From Achromobacter pestifer (GTDB taxonomy: Bacteria > Pseudomonadota > Gammaproteobacteria > Burkholderiales > Burkholderiaceae_B), in the NCBI RefSeq assembly GCF_902859625.1, contig NZ_CADIJX010000007.1:62001-126000 (forward strand): a DNA stretch of 64,000 bases, in the 5' to 3' direction. Below, piece after piece: positions 7,874-16,386 of this stretch (the first letter of the stretch is position 1; the number at the start of each line of letters is the position of its first letter). Made by a program: the position numbers and the translations under genes. The notes beneath the pieces are model-generated. The model searched no databases and was not told where the DNA came from. It was given only the letters and a program-made list of their open reading frames with translations.

Positions 7874-8668
7874 TTACGCGGTAAACGCTTGACTAAGCGG
7901 GATTGCGGGAATCTCTGGCAGGTCTAGTCCACTGCACGGGAGGGCGACTTCTCGTATGCGGTCATGGAAGTACTGATGGAATATCTTCCAATCTTCATAT
8001 TGGCATGAGGCCACTTGGTAAGTACATAGCCTTCCAACCAATCCACAGATCCAGTCAGCGCACTGCAACGTTTGAAACAGATGGCTTTCGCCTTGGATTG
8101 GAGGCTCGATCAGCATTCTGCAACGGTCGGCCGCAACCTCAAACATTGCCAATGTGCAGGCTTCTACGTTTGCTTCGCGCCAGACATTGCCGGCCTGCTG
8201 TTCGTCGAGCAGCAACATGAAAGTGGCCCGTCGCGCTACGCAGAATTGATCCACGCGCCGGAGAATTTGCAGTAGTTGCTGTTTGAAGACCTCTGCCGGC
8301 TGATGAGCGTCCGCGTCAGATGTCTTTTGCTCGCCGCCATAGATTACGTAGCCCCCGACCCGCTTTATCTGGTTGAGCAGCCGGCCTGTTGCTGTACGCA
8401 AAGTCCGATACTTCGCCACGTTATGTACGGTGTAGAGCTGCGCTCCCTTTTTTTCCCATTGGTAGGCAGGCTTGGATTGTTGTTCAAGCTCGAATCTCAA
8501 TAGATGGCACTTCAGCTTGTAGAAGTAGATCGCAAATTCGCGTACGGCATATACCGGCAAGACAAGCCCGCCGAAACCAAATACCGGGCTCGTCTTGTGT
8601 TGTTGATGGTGACGGGAGATGAAGGGGCCGATGTGGCCGAACTCGTCCAGATAGACGACGTAATGCAT
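7874..8668 (-). CDS. DUF3800 domain protein
   Basis: 264 residues from ATG 8668 (MHYVVYLDEFGHIGPF), preceded by GAGGG. The N-terminal YLDEFG acidic pair, a central LLLDEQQ and the late LQTLQCADWICGLVG (a Q-x-A-D-type motif) match the DUF3800 pattern, a domain of unknown biochemical function; the spaced acidic residues suggest metal-dependent chemistry. Base composition is clearly lower in GC than the flanks, and the codon use differs, so the gene looks laterally acquired. No mobility gene accompanies it. An ORF extension to 8863 lacks family features. Confidence 0.7.
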   Translation of the reverse strand: MHYVVYLDEFGHIGPFISRHHQQHKTSPVFGFGGLVLPVYAVREFAIYFYKLKCHLLRFELEQQSKPAYQWEKKGAQLYTVHNVAKYRTLRTATGRLLNQIKRVGGYVIYGGEQKTSDADAHQPAEVFKQQLLQILRRVDQFCVARRATFMLLLDEQQAGNVWREANVEACTLAMFEVAADRCRMLIEPPIQGESHLFQTLQCADWICGLVGRLCTYQVASCQYEDWKIFHQYFHDRIREVALPCSGLDLPEIPAIPLSQAFTA

Positions 8669-9003
8669 AGCGGAACCCTCTGCCGAACACGCATCGTGTA
8701 CGTGATTCAAGGCAGTGTAGGCGCCGTGAAAGGCCGACCTTCTTTCAGTGAACAGAAATGTCCCGCATTGAATAATGCGCGGATGAACAGTCTTTGCGCA
8801 AAGACACGAAAGCCCGCTGCAATTGCTTGCGCGGGCCTCGGAAGGTGGGCACATGACTGGCATATGCGTTGGTGCAACCTTAGGCTATTCGTGGACTGCG
8901 TGGCAAGTGGCAAGATCCATGAAACGCAAAGATATGGGCGGCAAATCCCGTTTATCAGACTGAGTTCGTTCGATGTGCGGGCGGAAACCCAGGTGGATCG
9001 GGC
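8669..9003. other. Gene-free stretch beside the DUF3800 islet
   Basis: About 335 bases upstream of the DUF3800 gene and downstream of the Anbu gene. Composition rises back to high GC only near 9000. One inverted repeat GCCCGC...GCGGGC is visible around 8815-8840 without a T-run. I see no coding potential that beats chance; it probably holds the DUF3800 promoter and the right-hand islet boundary. Confidence 0.4.
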
Positions 9004-9867
9004 CTAACTCGCCTGATCCTTGCCCGGGTCTTCGGCCAGCACTTGGGGCGTTGGATAGCTGGGCTGTGGTGCGTTCACGGGCTCGATGCGCAGCGGTTGA
9101 TGGACGCGGCTGGGCGGCACCAGCGAGCCGGGGTCGTCGGGGTTGGTCCACAGCGGGTCCGGGATTTCGGCGAAGACCTGGCGCAGGCGTTCGCCCCAGG
9201 TGCCACGGATCATGCGGAAGTACTCGTTGTTCTCATCGATGCTGGCGAAGTGCGTGACGCGCAGCGCATTCGTGTCGTAGACCAGCAGGTCCAGCGGCAA
9301 GCCCACTGAGATGTTCGAGCGCAGCGTGGAATCCATCGAGATCAGCGCGCACTTGGCCGCCTCGTCCAGCGAAGTGTCGGGGCGCAGCACGCGGTCCAGG
9401 ATGGGCTTGCCGTATTTGGCTTCGCCGATCTGGAAATAGGGGCATTCCTGGCTGGCCTCGATGAAATTGCCCGCCGAATACACCTGGAACAAGCGGCAGT
9501 GTTCCCCGCCGATCTGTCCCCCGAAAATCATGCTGACGTTGAAGTCGACGCCCTGTTCGTGCAGGGCAGGGGCTTCGCGCTGATAGACCTCGCGTACCGC
9601 CGCGCCAACGCAGCGGGTGGCCTCGAACAGGTCGGGCGCGTTCCAGATGGTGGCGCCGCCTTCGTCGTGCTGGCGGGTCAGCGCATGCAGCACGGCCTGG
9701 CTGACGGCCAGGTTGCCAGATGTCATCAGGACCATGATGCGCTCGCCCGGGCGCTCGAAGACGGTCATCTTTCGGAAGATGCTGATCTGGTCGACGCCCG
9801 CGTTGGTGCGGGAGTCGGATAAGAAGACGAGGCCGGCGTCGAGGCGGGCTGCTACGCAGTAGGTCAT
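9004..9867 (-). CDS. Anbu proteasome-like peptidase
   Basis: Ntn-hydrolase of the Anbu (bacterial proteasome-related) family, 287 residues. ATG 9867 gives MTYCVAARLDAGLVFLSDSR; removal of Met would expose Thr1, with Asp17 and Lys32 at positions matching the proteasomal Thr1/Asp17/Lys33 catalytic set. An upstream in-frame ATG (9897) would add ten residues and bury that Thr. The C-terminal tail is Pro-rich. It is the last gene of the ATP-grasp / alpha-E / transglutaminase operon, a known Anbu neighbourhood. Substrate and biological role are unresolved in the family as far as I know. Confidence 0.93.
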   Translation of the reverse strand: MTYCVAARLDAGLVFLSDSRTNAGVDQISIFRKMTVFERPGERIMVLMTSGNLAVSQAVLHALTRQHDEGGATIWNAPDLFEATRCVGAAVREVYQREAPALHEQGVDFNVSMIFGGQIGGEHCRLFQVYSAGNFIEASQECPYFQIGEAKYGKPILDRVLRPDTSLDEAAKCALISMDSTLRSNISVGLPLDLLVYDTNALRVTHFASIDENNEYFRMIRGTWGERLRQVFAEIPDPLWTNPDDPGSLVPPSRVHQPLRIEPVNAPQPSYPTPQVLAEDPGKDQAS

Positions 9868-9921
9868 GATCGAAAAATGGGAAAAACCACGCCGCATTGT
9901 ATTGCGGCGCGGTTGCGGTGG

Positions 9922-10725
9922 TTACTGCTGCCCGGCTGTCTGGACCTGTACGCTGATTTCCATGGATTCCTCGCCGCCGCCGCTACGCACGCCGCGTACC
10001 GGGGACGCCGAGTCATAGTCGCGCGCCACGGCCAGCCGGCAATGGCTGTCTGAGGCGAACTGGCGGTTGGTGATGTCGACGCTGGTCCAGCCGGTGGCGG
10101 CCAGCCAGACGTCGGCCCAGGCGTGGCTGGCCGAGTGTTCGGTGGTGGTATAGACGTAACCGCTGACGTAGCGGGCGGGTACGCCCAAGCCGCGCACGCA
10201 GGCCAGGAACAGATGGGCGTGGTCCTGGCAGACGCCGTGGCCCATGGCCAGCACCTGGTTCGCCGCCGTGGTGACGTCGGTGGTGCCCGGCTCGTAGGCA
10301 ACCCGGTCGCTGATGGCGTTGGCCAAGGCCAGGATGTCGTCCGGCGTGGTCAGGCCGTTGGGCAAAACTTCGCGCACGAAGGCCATGATCGTATCGTCGG
10401 CTTGCGTCAACGGGGTCTGCACGCAATAGGCGTGCACGGGCAGGCGGCTGTCTTCCCCGCCCAGCACGCCGCGCGCGAGCGGCGCGACCTGCACTTGCCC
10501 CACCACGCGCAATTCGATGTCGGTATGCGGATGATTCAAGGTCAAGGTGTGCGTGATGTTGCCGTAGGCGTCCACCTGCTTTTCCAGCGCGCCCGGCGCT
10601 TCGATGTGCCAGCGCAGCACGCGCTGGTGTTCGTCGTCGCGTGGCGTCAGGCGCAGGGTCTGGATGCTGTAGGTGACCGGCGCGGTATAGCGGTAATGCG
10701 TGACGTGCGTGATGATCTGTCTCAT
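9922..10725 (-). CDS. Transglutaminase-like protease-fold protein
   Basis: 267 residues from ATG 10725 (MRQIITHVTHYRY, the usual start for this group). An N-terminal beta-sandwich (bacterial transglutaminase-like N domain) is followed by a papain-like core with Cys166 in GHGVCQDHAH, His201 in SASHAWADVW and Asp217 in TSVDITN, a complete catalytic triad. Such proteins may hydrolyse or form amide bonds. It sits 13 bases downstream of the alpha-E gene and 54 bases upstream of Anbu. The conserved grouping suggests it processes the product of the ATP-grasp enzyme; this is inference. Confidence 0.92.
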   Translation of the reverse strand: MRQIITHVTHYRYTAPVTYSIQTLRLTPRDDEHQRVLRWHIEAPGALEKQVDAYGNITHTLTLNHPHTDIELRVVGQVQVAPLARGVLGGEDSRLPVHAYCVQTPLTQADDTIMAFVREVLPNGLTTPDDILALANAISDRVAYEPGTTDVTTAANQVLAMGHGVCQDHAHLFLACVRGLGVPARYVSGYVYTTTEHSASHAWADVWLAATGWTSVDITNRQFASDSHCRLAVARDYDSASPVRGVRSGGGEESMEISVQVQTAGQQ

Positions 10726-10738
10726 TGCTGTCTCCGTG

Positions 10739-11713
10739 TTATGCCGACAGCGGGACCAGGAAGTCCTGGCTGATCCGGTTGCCCAGGTCATTGATGCGGT
10801 CCAGGAAATGGTCCAGGTATTGATGCAGGCCACTATCCAGGATGTCTTCGACGCGGCCGTATTGCAGTTCGGCGCACAGCATGCCGACGCGCCTTTCGGT
10901 TTCGGTGGAGCGCTGGTTGGAGACGCGCGCCAGGTCGTCGGCCACCGCCCGCATCGATGCCAGCAGCGACCGCGGCATGTCGCCGTGCAGGATCAGCAGT
11001 TCGACGACGCGGTCGGGCGTGATGACGTCGCGGTACACCTTGCGATAGATCTCAAGCCCCGACACCGAACTCAGCAGCGCGGACCAACGATAGAACTCGC
11101 TTTGCAGCGCGGCGGCGCCCGATGGTTCGGCGCGCATTTCCTGCACGCCGTTGCTGCCGCGTTCGTGGAACTTCACGTCCAGCATGCGCGCGGTGTTGTC
11201 GGCCCGTTCCAGATGCATGCCGATGCGCAGGAAGTACAGCGCCTCGTCCTCCAGCATGGTGCCGATGGTGACCCCGCGGGCCAGATGCGAGCGGAACTTG
11301 ACCCATTCGAAGAATTCGCCCGGGTTGCGCTCCAGCAGGCCGGTGTGCAGGTGCTTGAGCAGCTCAAGCCAGGTGGTGTTGTAGGTTTCCCAGACTTCGG
11401 TCGTCAGGCTGCCCCGCACGGCGCGCGCGTTTTCGCGGGCGGCGCGCATGCACGAATAGATGGACGACGGGTTTTCGGGATCGCGCACCATGTATTGCAG
11501 AACGTCGTTGGGCGAGATGGAGGCGTACTTGCTTTGGTACAGGCCTTGCAGTTCGGAAATGCGCAACACGCCCAGCCACGAGCCTTCGCGCGTCTGCGCA
11601 TCCTGCGGCAGCAACGACATTTGCAGGTTCACGTCCAGCATGCGCGCGGTGTTTTCCGCGCGTTCGATATAGCGACACATCCAGAACAGGTTGTCGGCGG
11701 TTCGGCTCAGCAT
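10739..11713 (-). CDS. Alpha-E domain protein
   Basis: 324 residues, all-helical DUF403/alpha-E family, beginning MLSRTADNLFWMCRYIERAENTARM at ATG 11713; a similar segment, LRIGMHLERADNTARMLDV, recurs mid-protein, an internal duplication-like feature. No enzymatic motif is seen. The family almost always follows a circularly permuted ATP-grasp gene, here separated by 2 bases, so the two probably act as partners. The long ORF reading upstream to 12097 is an artefact overlapping the ATP-grasp gene. Confidence 0.92.
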   Translation of the reverse strand: MLSRTADNLFWMCRYIERAENTARMLDVNLQMSLLPQDAQTREGSWLGVLRISELQGLYQSKYASISPNDVLQYMVRDPENPSSIYSCMRAARENARAVRGSLTTEVWETYNTTWLELLKHLHTGLLERNPGEFFEWVKFRSHLARGVTIGTMLEDEALYFLRIGMHLERADNTARMLDVKFHERGSNGVQEMRAEPSGAAALQSEFYRWSALLSSVSGLEIYRKVYRDVITPDRVVELLILHGDMPRSLLASMRAVADDLARVSNQRSTETERRVGMLCAELQYGRVEDILDSGLHQYLDHFLDRINDLGNRISQDFLVPLSA

Positions 11714-11715
11714 GT

Positions 11716-13146
11716 TCAGTCCTCCAGAACCCAGGTGTCTTTGGTGCCGCCGCCCTGGCTGCTGTTGACCACCAGCGAGCCTTCGGTCAGCGCCACGCGG
11801 CACAGGCCGCCGGGCACGGTACGGATATCCTTGCCGCACAACACATAGGGGCGCAAGTCCACGTGCCGTGGCGCGACGCCCGATTCCACATAGGTGGGAA
11901 TGGTGGACAGCGCCAGCGTGGGCTGCGCGATGTAGTTGGCGGGGTTGGCGCGCACGCGCTCCTTGAAGGCGTCGACTTCGGCGCGGGTGGAAGAAGGCCC
12001 CACGAGCATGCCGTAGCCGCCCGCGCCGTGTACCTCCTTGACCACCAGGTCCTGCATGTTGGCCAGCACGTGGGACAGCTCGTCCGGCCTGCCGCAACGC
12101 CAGGTCGGCACGTTGGACAGGATGGGTTCTTCGCTGAGATAGAACCGGATCATGTCCGGCACGTATAGGTAGGTGGACTTGTCGTCGGCGATGCCGGTGC
12201 CAATCGCGTTGGCGAGCGTGACGCGGCCAGCGCGGTACACCGACAGCAGGCCGGGTACGCCCAGGGCCGAATCGGCGCGAAACGACAAGGGGTCCAGGAA
12301 GTCGTCGTCCAGCCGGCGGTAGATCACGTCGACCTTGCGCGGGCCTTGCGTGGTGCGCATGTAGACGGTGTTCTGTTCCACGAACAGATCCTGTCCCTCG
12401 ACCAGCTCCACGCCCATTTGCTGGGCCAGGAAGGCATGTTCAAAGTAGGCCGAGTTATACATGCCGGGCGTCAGCACCACCACGGTGGGGTCGTCGCCGC
12501 CGTGCGGCGCGACTTCGCGCAGGTTGTCCAGCAGCAGGTCGGGATAGTGCGCCACCGGTTCGACCTTGATGCGGCTGAACGCATCTGGAATCAGCCGCAT
12601 CGACATCTTGCGGTTCTCAAGCATGTAGGACACGCCTGACGGGACGCGCAGATTGTCTTCCAGCACGTAGAACTCGCCCGCGCCCGCGCGCACGATGTCC
12701 ACCCCGGCGATATGGCAGTAGATGTCTTCCGCCACGTCCACATCCTGCATTTCGGGGCGGTACTGGGCGTTCAGGAAGACTTGCTCGGCCGGCACGATGC
12801 CGGCGCGCACGATGTCGTGACCGTGATAGATGTCATGGATGAACATGTTCAGCGCACGCACGCGCTGCTTCAGGCCGGCTTCCAGGTGGCGCCATTCGTC
12901 GGCGGGGATGATCCGGGGGATCAGGTCGAAGGGAATCAGGCGTTCGGTGCCTGCGGCGTCGCCGGCAACCGAAAAAGTGATGCCGACACGGCGGAAACTC
13001 AGGTCGGCCTCGAGCCGTCGCGCGGCCATGGCTTCGGCCGATTGCTCTTGGTGCCAGCGCTCGAAAGTCTGGTATTGGGAGCGTATGCCGCTTGCGCCTT
13101 CGCGCATTTCGTCAAAAGCGGTTGGACGGGATGATCTGTCCTTCAT
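11716..13146 (-). CDS. Circularly permuted type-2 ATP-grasp protein
   Basis: 476 residues, first gene of the Anbu operon. It belongs to the DUF404/DUF407 circularly permuted ATP-grasp group, predicted to form amide or peptide bonds using ATP. Recognisable segments include LNMFIHDIYHGHDIVRAG, YVLEDNLRVPSGVSYM, VVLTPGMYNSAYFEH and LVVKEVHGAGGYGM. ATG 13146 follows GGAGGAG with good spacing. A consensus sigma-54 promoter and NtrC box lie upstream (13241-13258; 13354-13370). The substrate to be ligated is unknown. Confidence 0.93.
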   Translation of the reverse strand: MKDRSSRPTAFDEMREGASGIRSQYQTFERWHQEQSAEAMAARRLEADLSFRRVGITFSVAGDAAGTERLIPFDLIPRIIPADEWRHLEAGLKQRVRALNMFIHDIYHGHDIVRAGIVPAEQVFLNAQYRPEMQDVDVAEDIYCHIAGVDIVRAGAGEFYVLEDNLRVPSGVSYMLENRKMSMRLIPDAFSRIKVEPVAHYPDLLLDNLREVAPHGGDDPTVVVLTPGMYNSAYFEHAFLAQQMGVELVEGQDLFVEQNTVYMRTTQGPRKVDVIYRRLDDDFLDPLSFRADSALGVPGLLSVYRAGRVTLANAIGTGIADDKSTYLYVPDMIRFYLSEEPILSNVPTWRCGRPDELSHVLANMQDLVVKEVHGAGGYGMLVGPSSTRAEVDAFKERVRANPANYIAQPTLALSTIPTYVESGVAPRHVDLRPYVLCGKDIRTVPGGLCRVALTEGSLVVNSSQGGGTKDTWVLED

Positions 13147-13240
13147 GGCTCCTCCGTTGCTGGGTGCTTACGGCCGGCCTGTGGACGGCCTTTTTGCACA
13201 CGGTCATTACCCGGCCGATACGTGGCCGGTCCCCTACAAC

Positions 13241-13258
13241 AAGCAACCCGCGTGCCAG
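13241..13258 (-). promoter_or_regulatory. Sigma-54 (-24/-12) promoter of the Anbu operon
   Basis: On the minus strand CTGGCACGCGGGTTGCTT matches the RpoN consensus YTGGCACG-N4-TTGCW at every position: GG at 13256-13255 (-24) and GC at 13244-13243 (-12). Predicted transcription start is near 13231, giving a leader of about 85 bases that includes a CCGGCC/GGCCGG hairpin and GGAGGAG before the ATP-grasp ATG. Confidence 0.88.
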
Positions 13259-13353
13259 CTTTTCGGGCAAGCGGGAGACCCTGGGCACAATATCCTCCCA
13301 AGGATGAAGAAACGCCATCCCCACCATGCGCTACCCACGCGGATGGGAAGGAC

Positions 13354-13370
13354 TGCACCGTTTTGGTGCA
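13354..13370 (-). promoter_or_regulatory. NtrC enhancer box
   Basis: Perfect dyad TGCACC-N5-GGTGCA (spacer AAAAC on the minus strand), identical in form to the classical NtrC site of enteric glnA. Its centre lies about 130 bases upstream of the predicted sigma-54 transcription start, a normal enhancer distance. It falls in the short gap between the ygfA stop and the ATP-grasp operon. Confidence 0.85.
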
Positions 13371-13393
13371 ATCTGCCGGGCCTATCTGGTGCG

Positions 13394-14068
13394 TCAGTTC
13401 ATTCGGTACGTGTGGAGCGTGGTGCCGCCCGTCGTGCCTTGGTCCAGCGGCGCATGGGGCACCCAGCCGTCCTGGGTCAGCACGGCGTCCAGCGGAAAGT
13501 CGTGCGTGGCCGGTTCATAGTCGGCATCCAGTTCGCCGCAGCTCCAGGCGATGCCGATCGCAATGAACGGGTGGCCCTGCTCGCGCAGCGCCGCCAAGGT
13601 GCGGTCGTAATAGCCGCCGCCGTAGCCCAGGCGGTCGCCTTGTTCCGTGAAGCCCAGGGTGGGCACCAGGATCACGTCGGGCAGCACTTCGGCGCCGGCC
13701 ACGGGTTCCTGGATGCCATAGGGGCCGGCGCGCAGCTCGGCGTCGGGCGTCCAGGGCAGGAAGGCCAGCGGGGCGTTTCGCTCCCGCACGACAGGCAGCG
13801 CCACGGCGACACCGTTTTCCACCCATTGGGACAGCAGCGGGCGCAAGTCGGGTTCGTCCGCCATGGGCCAAAACGCCGCCACGGTGGCGGGCGCAGGACG
13901 GCCAGCGCGGGCCGCGTCGTCACGCGCCACATTCAACCAGGTAAACAGCCGGGCGCGCATCAGCAAACCGCCACGGCTGCGCTGGTCTTCGGGCAATTCG
14001 GCACGCAGTTTCCGCAATCGCGCGCGGTGCTGGACTGCGGTATCCTCTGGAGTATTTTGCGTAGTCAT
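13394..14068 (-). CDS. ygfA: 5-formyltetrahydrofolate cyclo-ligase
   Basis: ATP-dependent conversion of 5-formyl-THF to 5,10-methenyl-THF. 224 residues from ATG 14068 (MTTQNTPEDTAVQHRARLRK). The N-terminal basic RARLRKLRAEL and the C-terminal signature GYGGGYYDRTL with PTLGFTEQGDRLG identify the family. Upstream extension of the ORF to 14281 consists of a 12-base repeat translated as Cys-Arg-rich tetrapeptides and is not family sequence. In many proteobacteria 6S RNA precedes this gene; I could not recognise a 6S RNA here. Confidence 0.94.
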   Translation of the reverse strand: MTTQNTPEDTAVQHRARLRKLRAELPEDQRSRGGLLMRARLFTWLNVARDDAARAGRPAPATVAAFWPMADEPDLRPLLSQWVENGVAVALPVVRERNAPLAFLPWTPDAELRAGPYGIQEPVAGAEVLPDVILVPTLGFTEQGDRLGYGGGYYDRTLAALREQGHPFIAIGIAWSCGELDADYEPATHDFPLDAVLTQDGWVPHAPLDQGTTGGTTLHTYRMN

Positions 14069-14160
14069 GCAGTGGCTGTGATGGGGGTGGACAATGAAGG
14101 CGAACAGGCTGGAATCAGGCATGCGGGTAATCAGCATGCTGACGTGCGGCAAGGCCGGTG

Positions 14161-14244
14161 TATGACGGCACGTATGACGAAAAACCTCACGGCAAGCGTT
14201 ACGGCAAGCTACGCGACAAGCATCACGGCACGCATGATGGGAAC
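14161..14244. repeat. Degenerate 12-base tandem repeat
   Basis: ACGGCA recurs at 14165, 14189, 14201 and 14225, all spaced by multiples of 12, within about seven imperfect 12-base units. Because 12 is divisible by 3, either strand reads as a tetrapeptide repeat (x-G-x-x on plus, C-R-x-A on minus). It fills much of the divergent gap between ygfA (start 14068) and the lytic transglycosylase (start 14257). Confidence 0.6.
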
Positions 14245-14256
14245 GAGGGACGCGGC

Positions 14257-16386
14257 ATGACACAGACTCTGCAATCCCCACGGTATCAGAAAACCGGCTT
14301 GAAATCCCTGCGCGGCGCCACTTCGCCGGACCCCCGTTCCGGTCTGCGCCGCTGGATGCCGCTGCTGGCGCTGTTTACCGCCGCCTGTGCTCCGGTGGAC
14401 GCGCAACAGCGTAGCGCCGCCGTCAATACGCAGCCGCAGCCTGCCGTCCAGGCGGCGCAACCCGTCATTTCGGTGCCGCCTGCCGTGCTGGCTGGCCTGC
14501 CGCCTACCGCCGATACCCCCGCGTTGGCTGCCGTCGTGGCGGCGCGCGAAGCCATGAACCGCAAGCAGTGGTCGATCCTGGGTGCGCTGGTGCCGCAGGC
14601 CAAGGCCGATACGCTCGGCATGTATCCCGAATATTGGCTGCTGCGCTATCAACTCTGGACGCCGCCCGCCACCGGCCGGCCCACCGCCGATCTGCAACGG
14701 TTCATCAGCAGCAACGGCGACGCCTACCTGGCCGACCGCCTGCGCGGCGACTGGCTGTTGGCCGCCGCCCGCAGCGGCGACTTTGAAACCGTGCGCAAAC
14801 TGGCGCCCGTGAAGAACAGCAACGCCCAGATCGACTGCGCAGTCCTGGATGCCAGGCACATGACGGGCCAGCGTGCCACCGCGGAACAGGCCAAGGCCGC
14901 GTTCGCGCCGGGCGGCGCCTGCTGGGCGCTGTACGACCAACTGGTGGCGGACAGCATCCTGGGGTGGGAGCAGCTGGAGCCGCAATTGCGCGACGCCATC
15001 GAGGCCAACAAGACCACGGATGCGCGCAAGTTCGTGCAGTACATGTTCGAGGCGCGTGACCTGAAAACGTACGACGCCCTCATGAAAGACCCGATGAAGT
15101 GGCTGACGCGCCAAGACCGCATGCCGGTGGGGCGCAATGAAAAAGAACTGGTGACCATCGCGCTGGCCCGCCTGGCGCGTTCGGACATCGGCGTCGCCGA
15201 TTCCTATCTACGCCGCGAATGGGCCAAGTCCATGTCGAAGGCCAACTTGGCCTGGGTACGAGGCCAGTATGCATTGGTGGCCGCGCTGAACCTGGATAGC
15301 CGCGCCGACGACTGGTATCACGAAGCCGGCCACATCCGCATGACGGACTACAACGCTGGCTGGAAGGTGCGGGCCGCGTTGCGGCAGTCGAAGATCGATT
15401 GGAAGTGGGTCATCGAATCCATCGATGAGATGCCGCCTGCCCAGCGTTCGGACCCGTCGTGGGTGTACTGGAAAGCGCGCGGCCTGGCCGCGACTGGCCG
15501 CAAGGACCAGGCCAACGCCATGTACGCCAGCATCGCCGACCGCTTCGATTTCTATGGTCAGCTGTCCGCTGAAGAGCTGGGCCGCCGCATCAACGTACCG
15601 CCGCGTCCCACGCCCATCAGTGACCGCGAGATCGCCGAGGCGCGCGCCAATCCCGGCTTGCAGCGCGCCGTGCAGCTGTTCCGCCTGGGCTGGCGTGCCG
15701 AAGCCGTGCCTGAATGGAACTACACCTTACGCGGCATGAGCGATCGTCAACTGATCGCCGCCGCTGAACTGGCTCGCGCCGAGAACATCTACGACCGGGT
15801 CGTCAACACATCCGACCGCACGGAAAAGGAATTCGATTTCAGCCAGCGCTTCATTGCGCCGTTTGAAGGCCGCGTCACGGCAAAGGCCAACGCCATCGCG
15901 CTGGATCCGGCCTGGGTCTACGGCCTGATCCGCCAGGAATCGCGCTTCATCATGGATGCACGTTCGCACGTGGGAGCCTCCGGCCTGATGCAGCTGATGC
16001 CGGCCACCGCGAAATGGGTGGCGGGCAAGATCGGCATGACCGATTTCACCCCGGCCAGCGTCAATGACTTCGACACCAACACCGTGCTTGGCACCAACTA
16101 TCTGAACATGGTGCTGCGTGATCTGGACGGGTCGCAAATGCTGGCCAGCGCCGGTTACAACGCGGGCCCGCGGCGGCCGCACAATTGGCGCTCGACGTTC
16201 ACGCACCCTGTCGAAGGCGCCATCTTCGCCGAAACCATTCCGTTCAACGAAACGCGCACCTACGTGAAGAACGTGATGTCCAATGCGGTCTACTACGCGG
16301 CAATGTTCAGCGGCCAGTCCCAGTCCCTGAAGGAACGCCTGGGCAACATCGTGCCGTTGGGCGCGGAAAGCACAGCGATTCCATGA
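14257..16386 (+). CDS. Soluble lytic murein transglycosylase (Slt70-like)
   Basis: Cleaves peptidoglycan glycosidic bonds to 1,6-anhydro-muropeptides in the periplasm. 709 residues: N-terminal export signal with a hydrophobic core ([14 protein letters not shown], a possible but weak lipobox), a long helical superhelix domain, then the SLT domain with catalytic Glu in [23 protein letters not shown] and [18 protein letters not shown] 14257 follows GAGGGA; an in-frame ATG at 14158 would add a 33-residue repeat-encoded, His-rich stretch and is unlikely. The stop overlaps the cca start (ATGA). Confidence 0.93.
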   Translation: MTQTLQSPRYQKTGLKSLRGATSPDPRSGLRRWMPLLALFTAACAPVDAQQRSAAVNTQPQPAVQAAQPVISVPPAVLAGLPPTADTPALAAVVAAREAMNRKQWSILGALVPQAKADTLGMYPEYWLLRYQLWTPPATGRPTADLQRFISSNGDAYLADRLRGDWLLAAARSGDFETVRKLAPVKNSNAQIDCAVLDARHMTGQRATAEQAKAAFAPGGACWALYDQLVADSILGWEQLEPQLRDAIEANKTTDARKFVQYMFEARDLKTYDALMKDPMKWLTRQDRMPVGRNEKELVTIALARLARSDIGVADSYLRREWAKSMSKANLAWVRGQYALVAALNLDSRADDWYHEAGHIRMTDYNAGWKVRAALRQSKIDWKWVIESIDEMPPAQRSDPSWVYWKARGLAATGRKDQANAMYASIADRFDFYGQLSAEELGRRINVPPRPTPISDREIAEARANPGLQRAVQLFRLGWRAEAVPEWNYTLRGMSDRQLIAAAELARAENIYDRVVNTSDRTEKEFDFSQRFIAPFEGRVTAKANAIALDPAWVYGLIRQESRFIMDARSHVGASGLMQLMPATAKWVAGKIGMTDFTPASVNDFDTNTVLGTNYLNMVLRDLDGSQMLASAGYNAGPRRPHNWRSTFTHPVEGAIFAETIPFNETRTYVKNVMSNAVYYAAMFSGQSQSLKERLGNIVPLGAESTAIP

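Noticed and set aside
13172..13195. Plus-strand terminator (GGCCG...CGGCC followed by TTTTT)
   Set aside because: There is no plus-strand gene upstream to terminate, the stem is 5 bp, and the bases lie in the minus-strand leader of the ATP-grasp gene.
13147..13393. 6S RNA next to ygfA
   Set aside because: The genomic association made me look, but neither side of ygfA shows the long open-bubble hairpin; this interval is better explained by the NtrC/sigma-54 control region.
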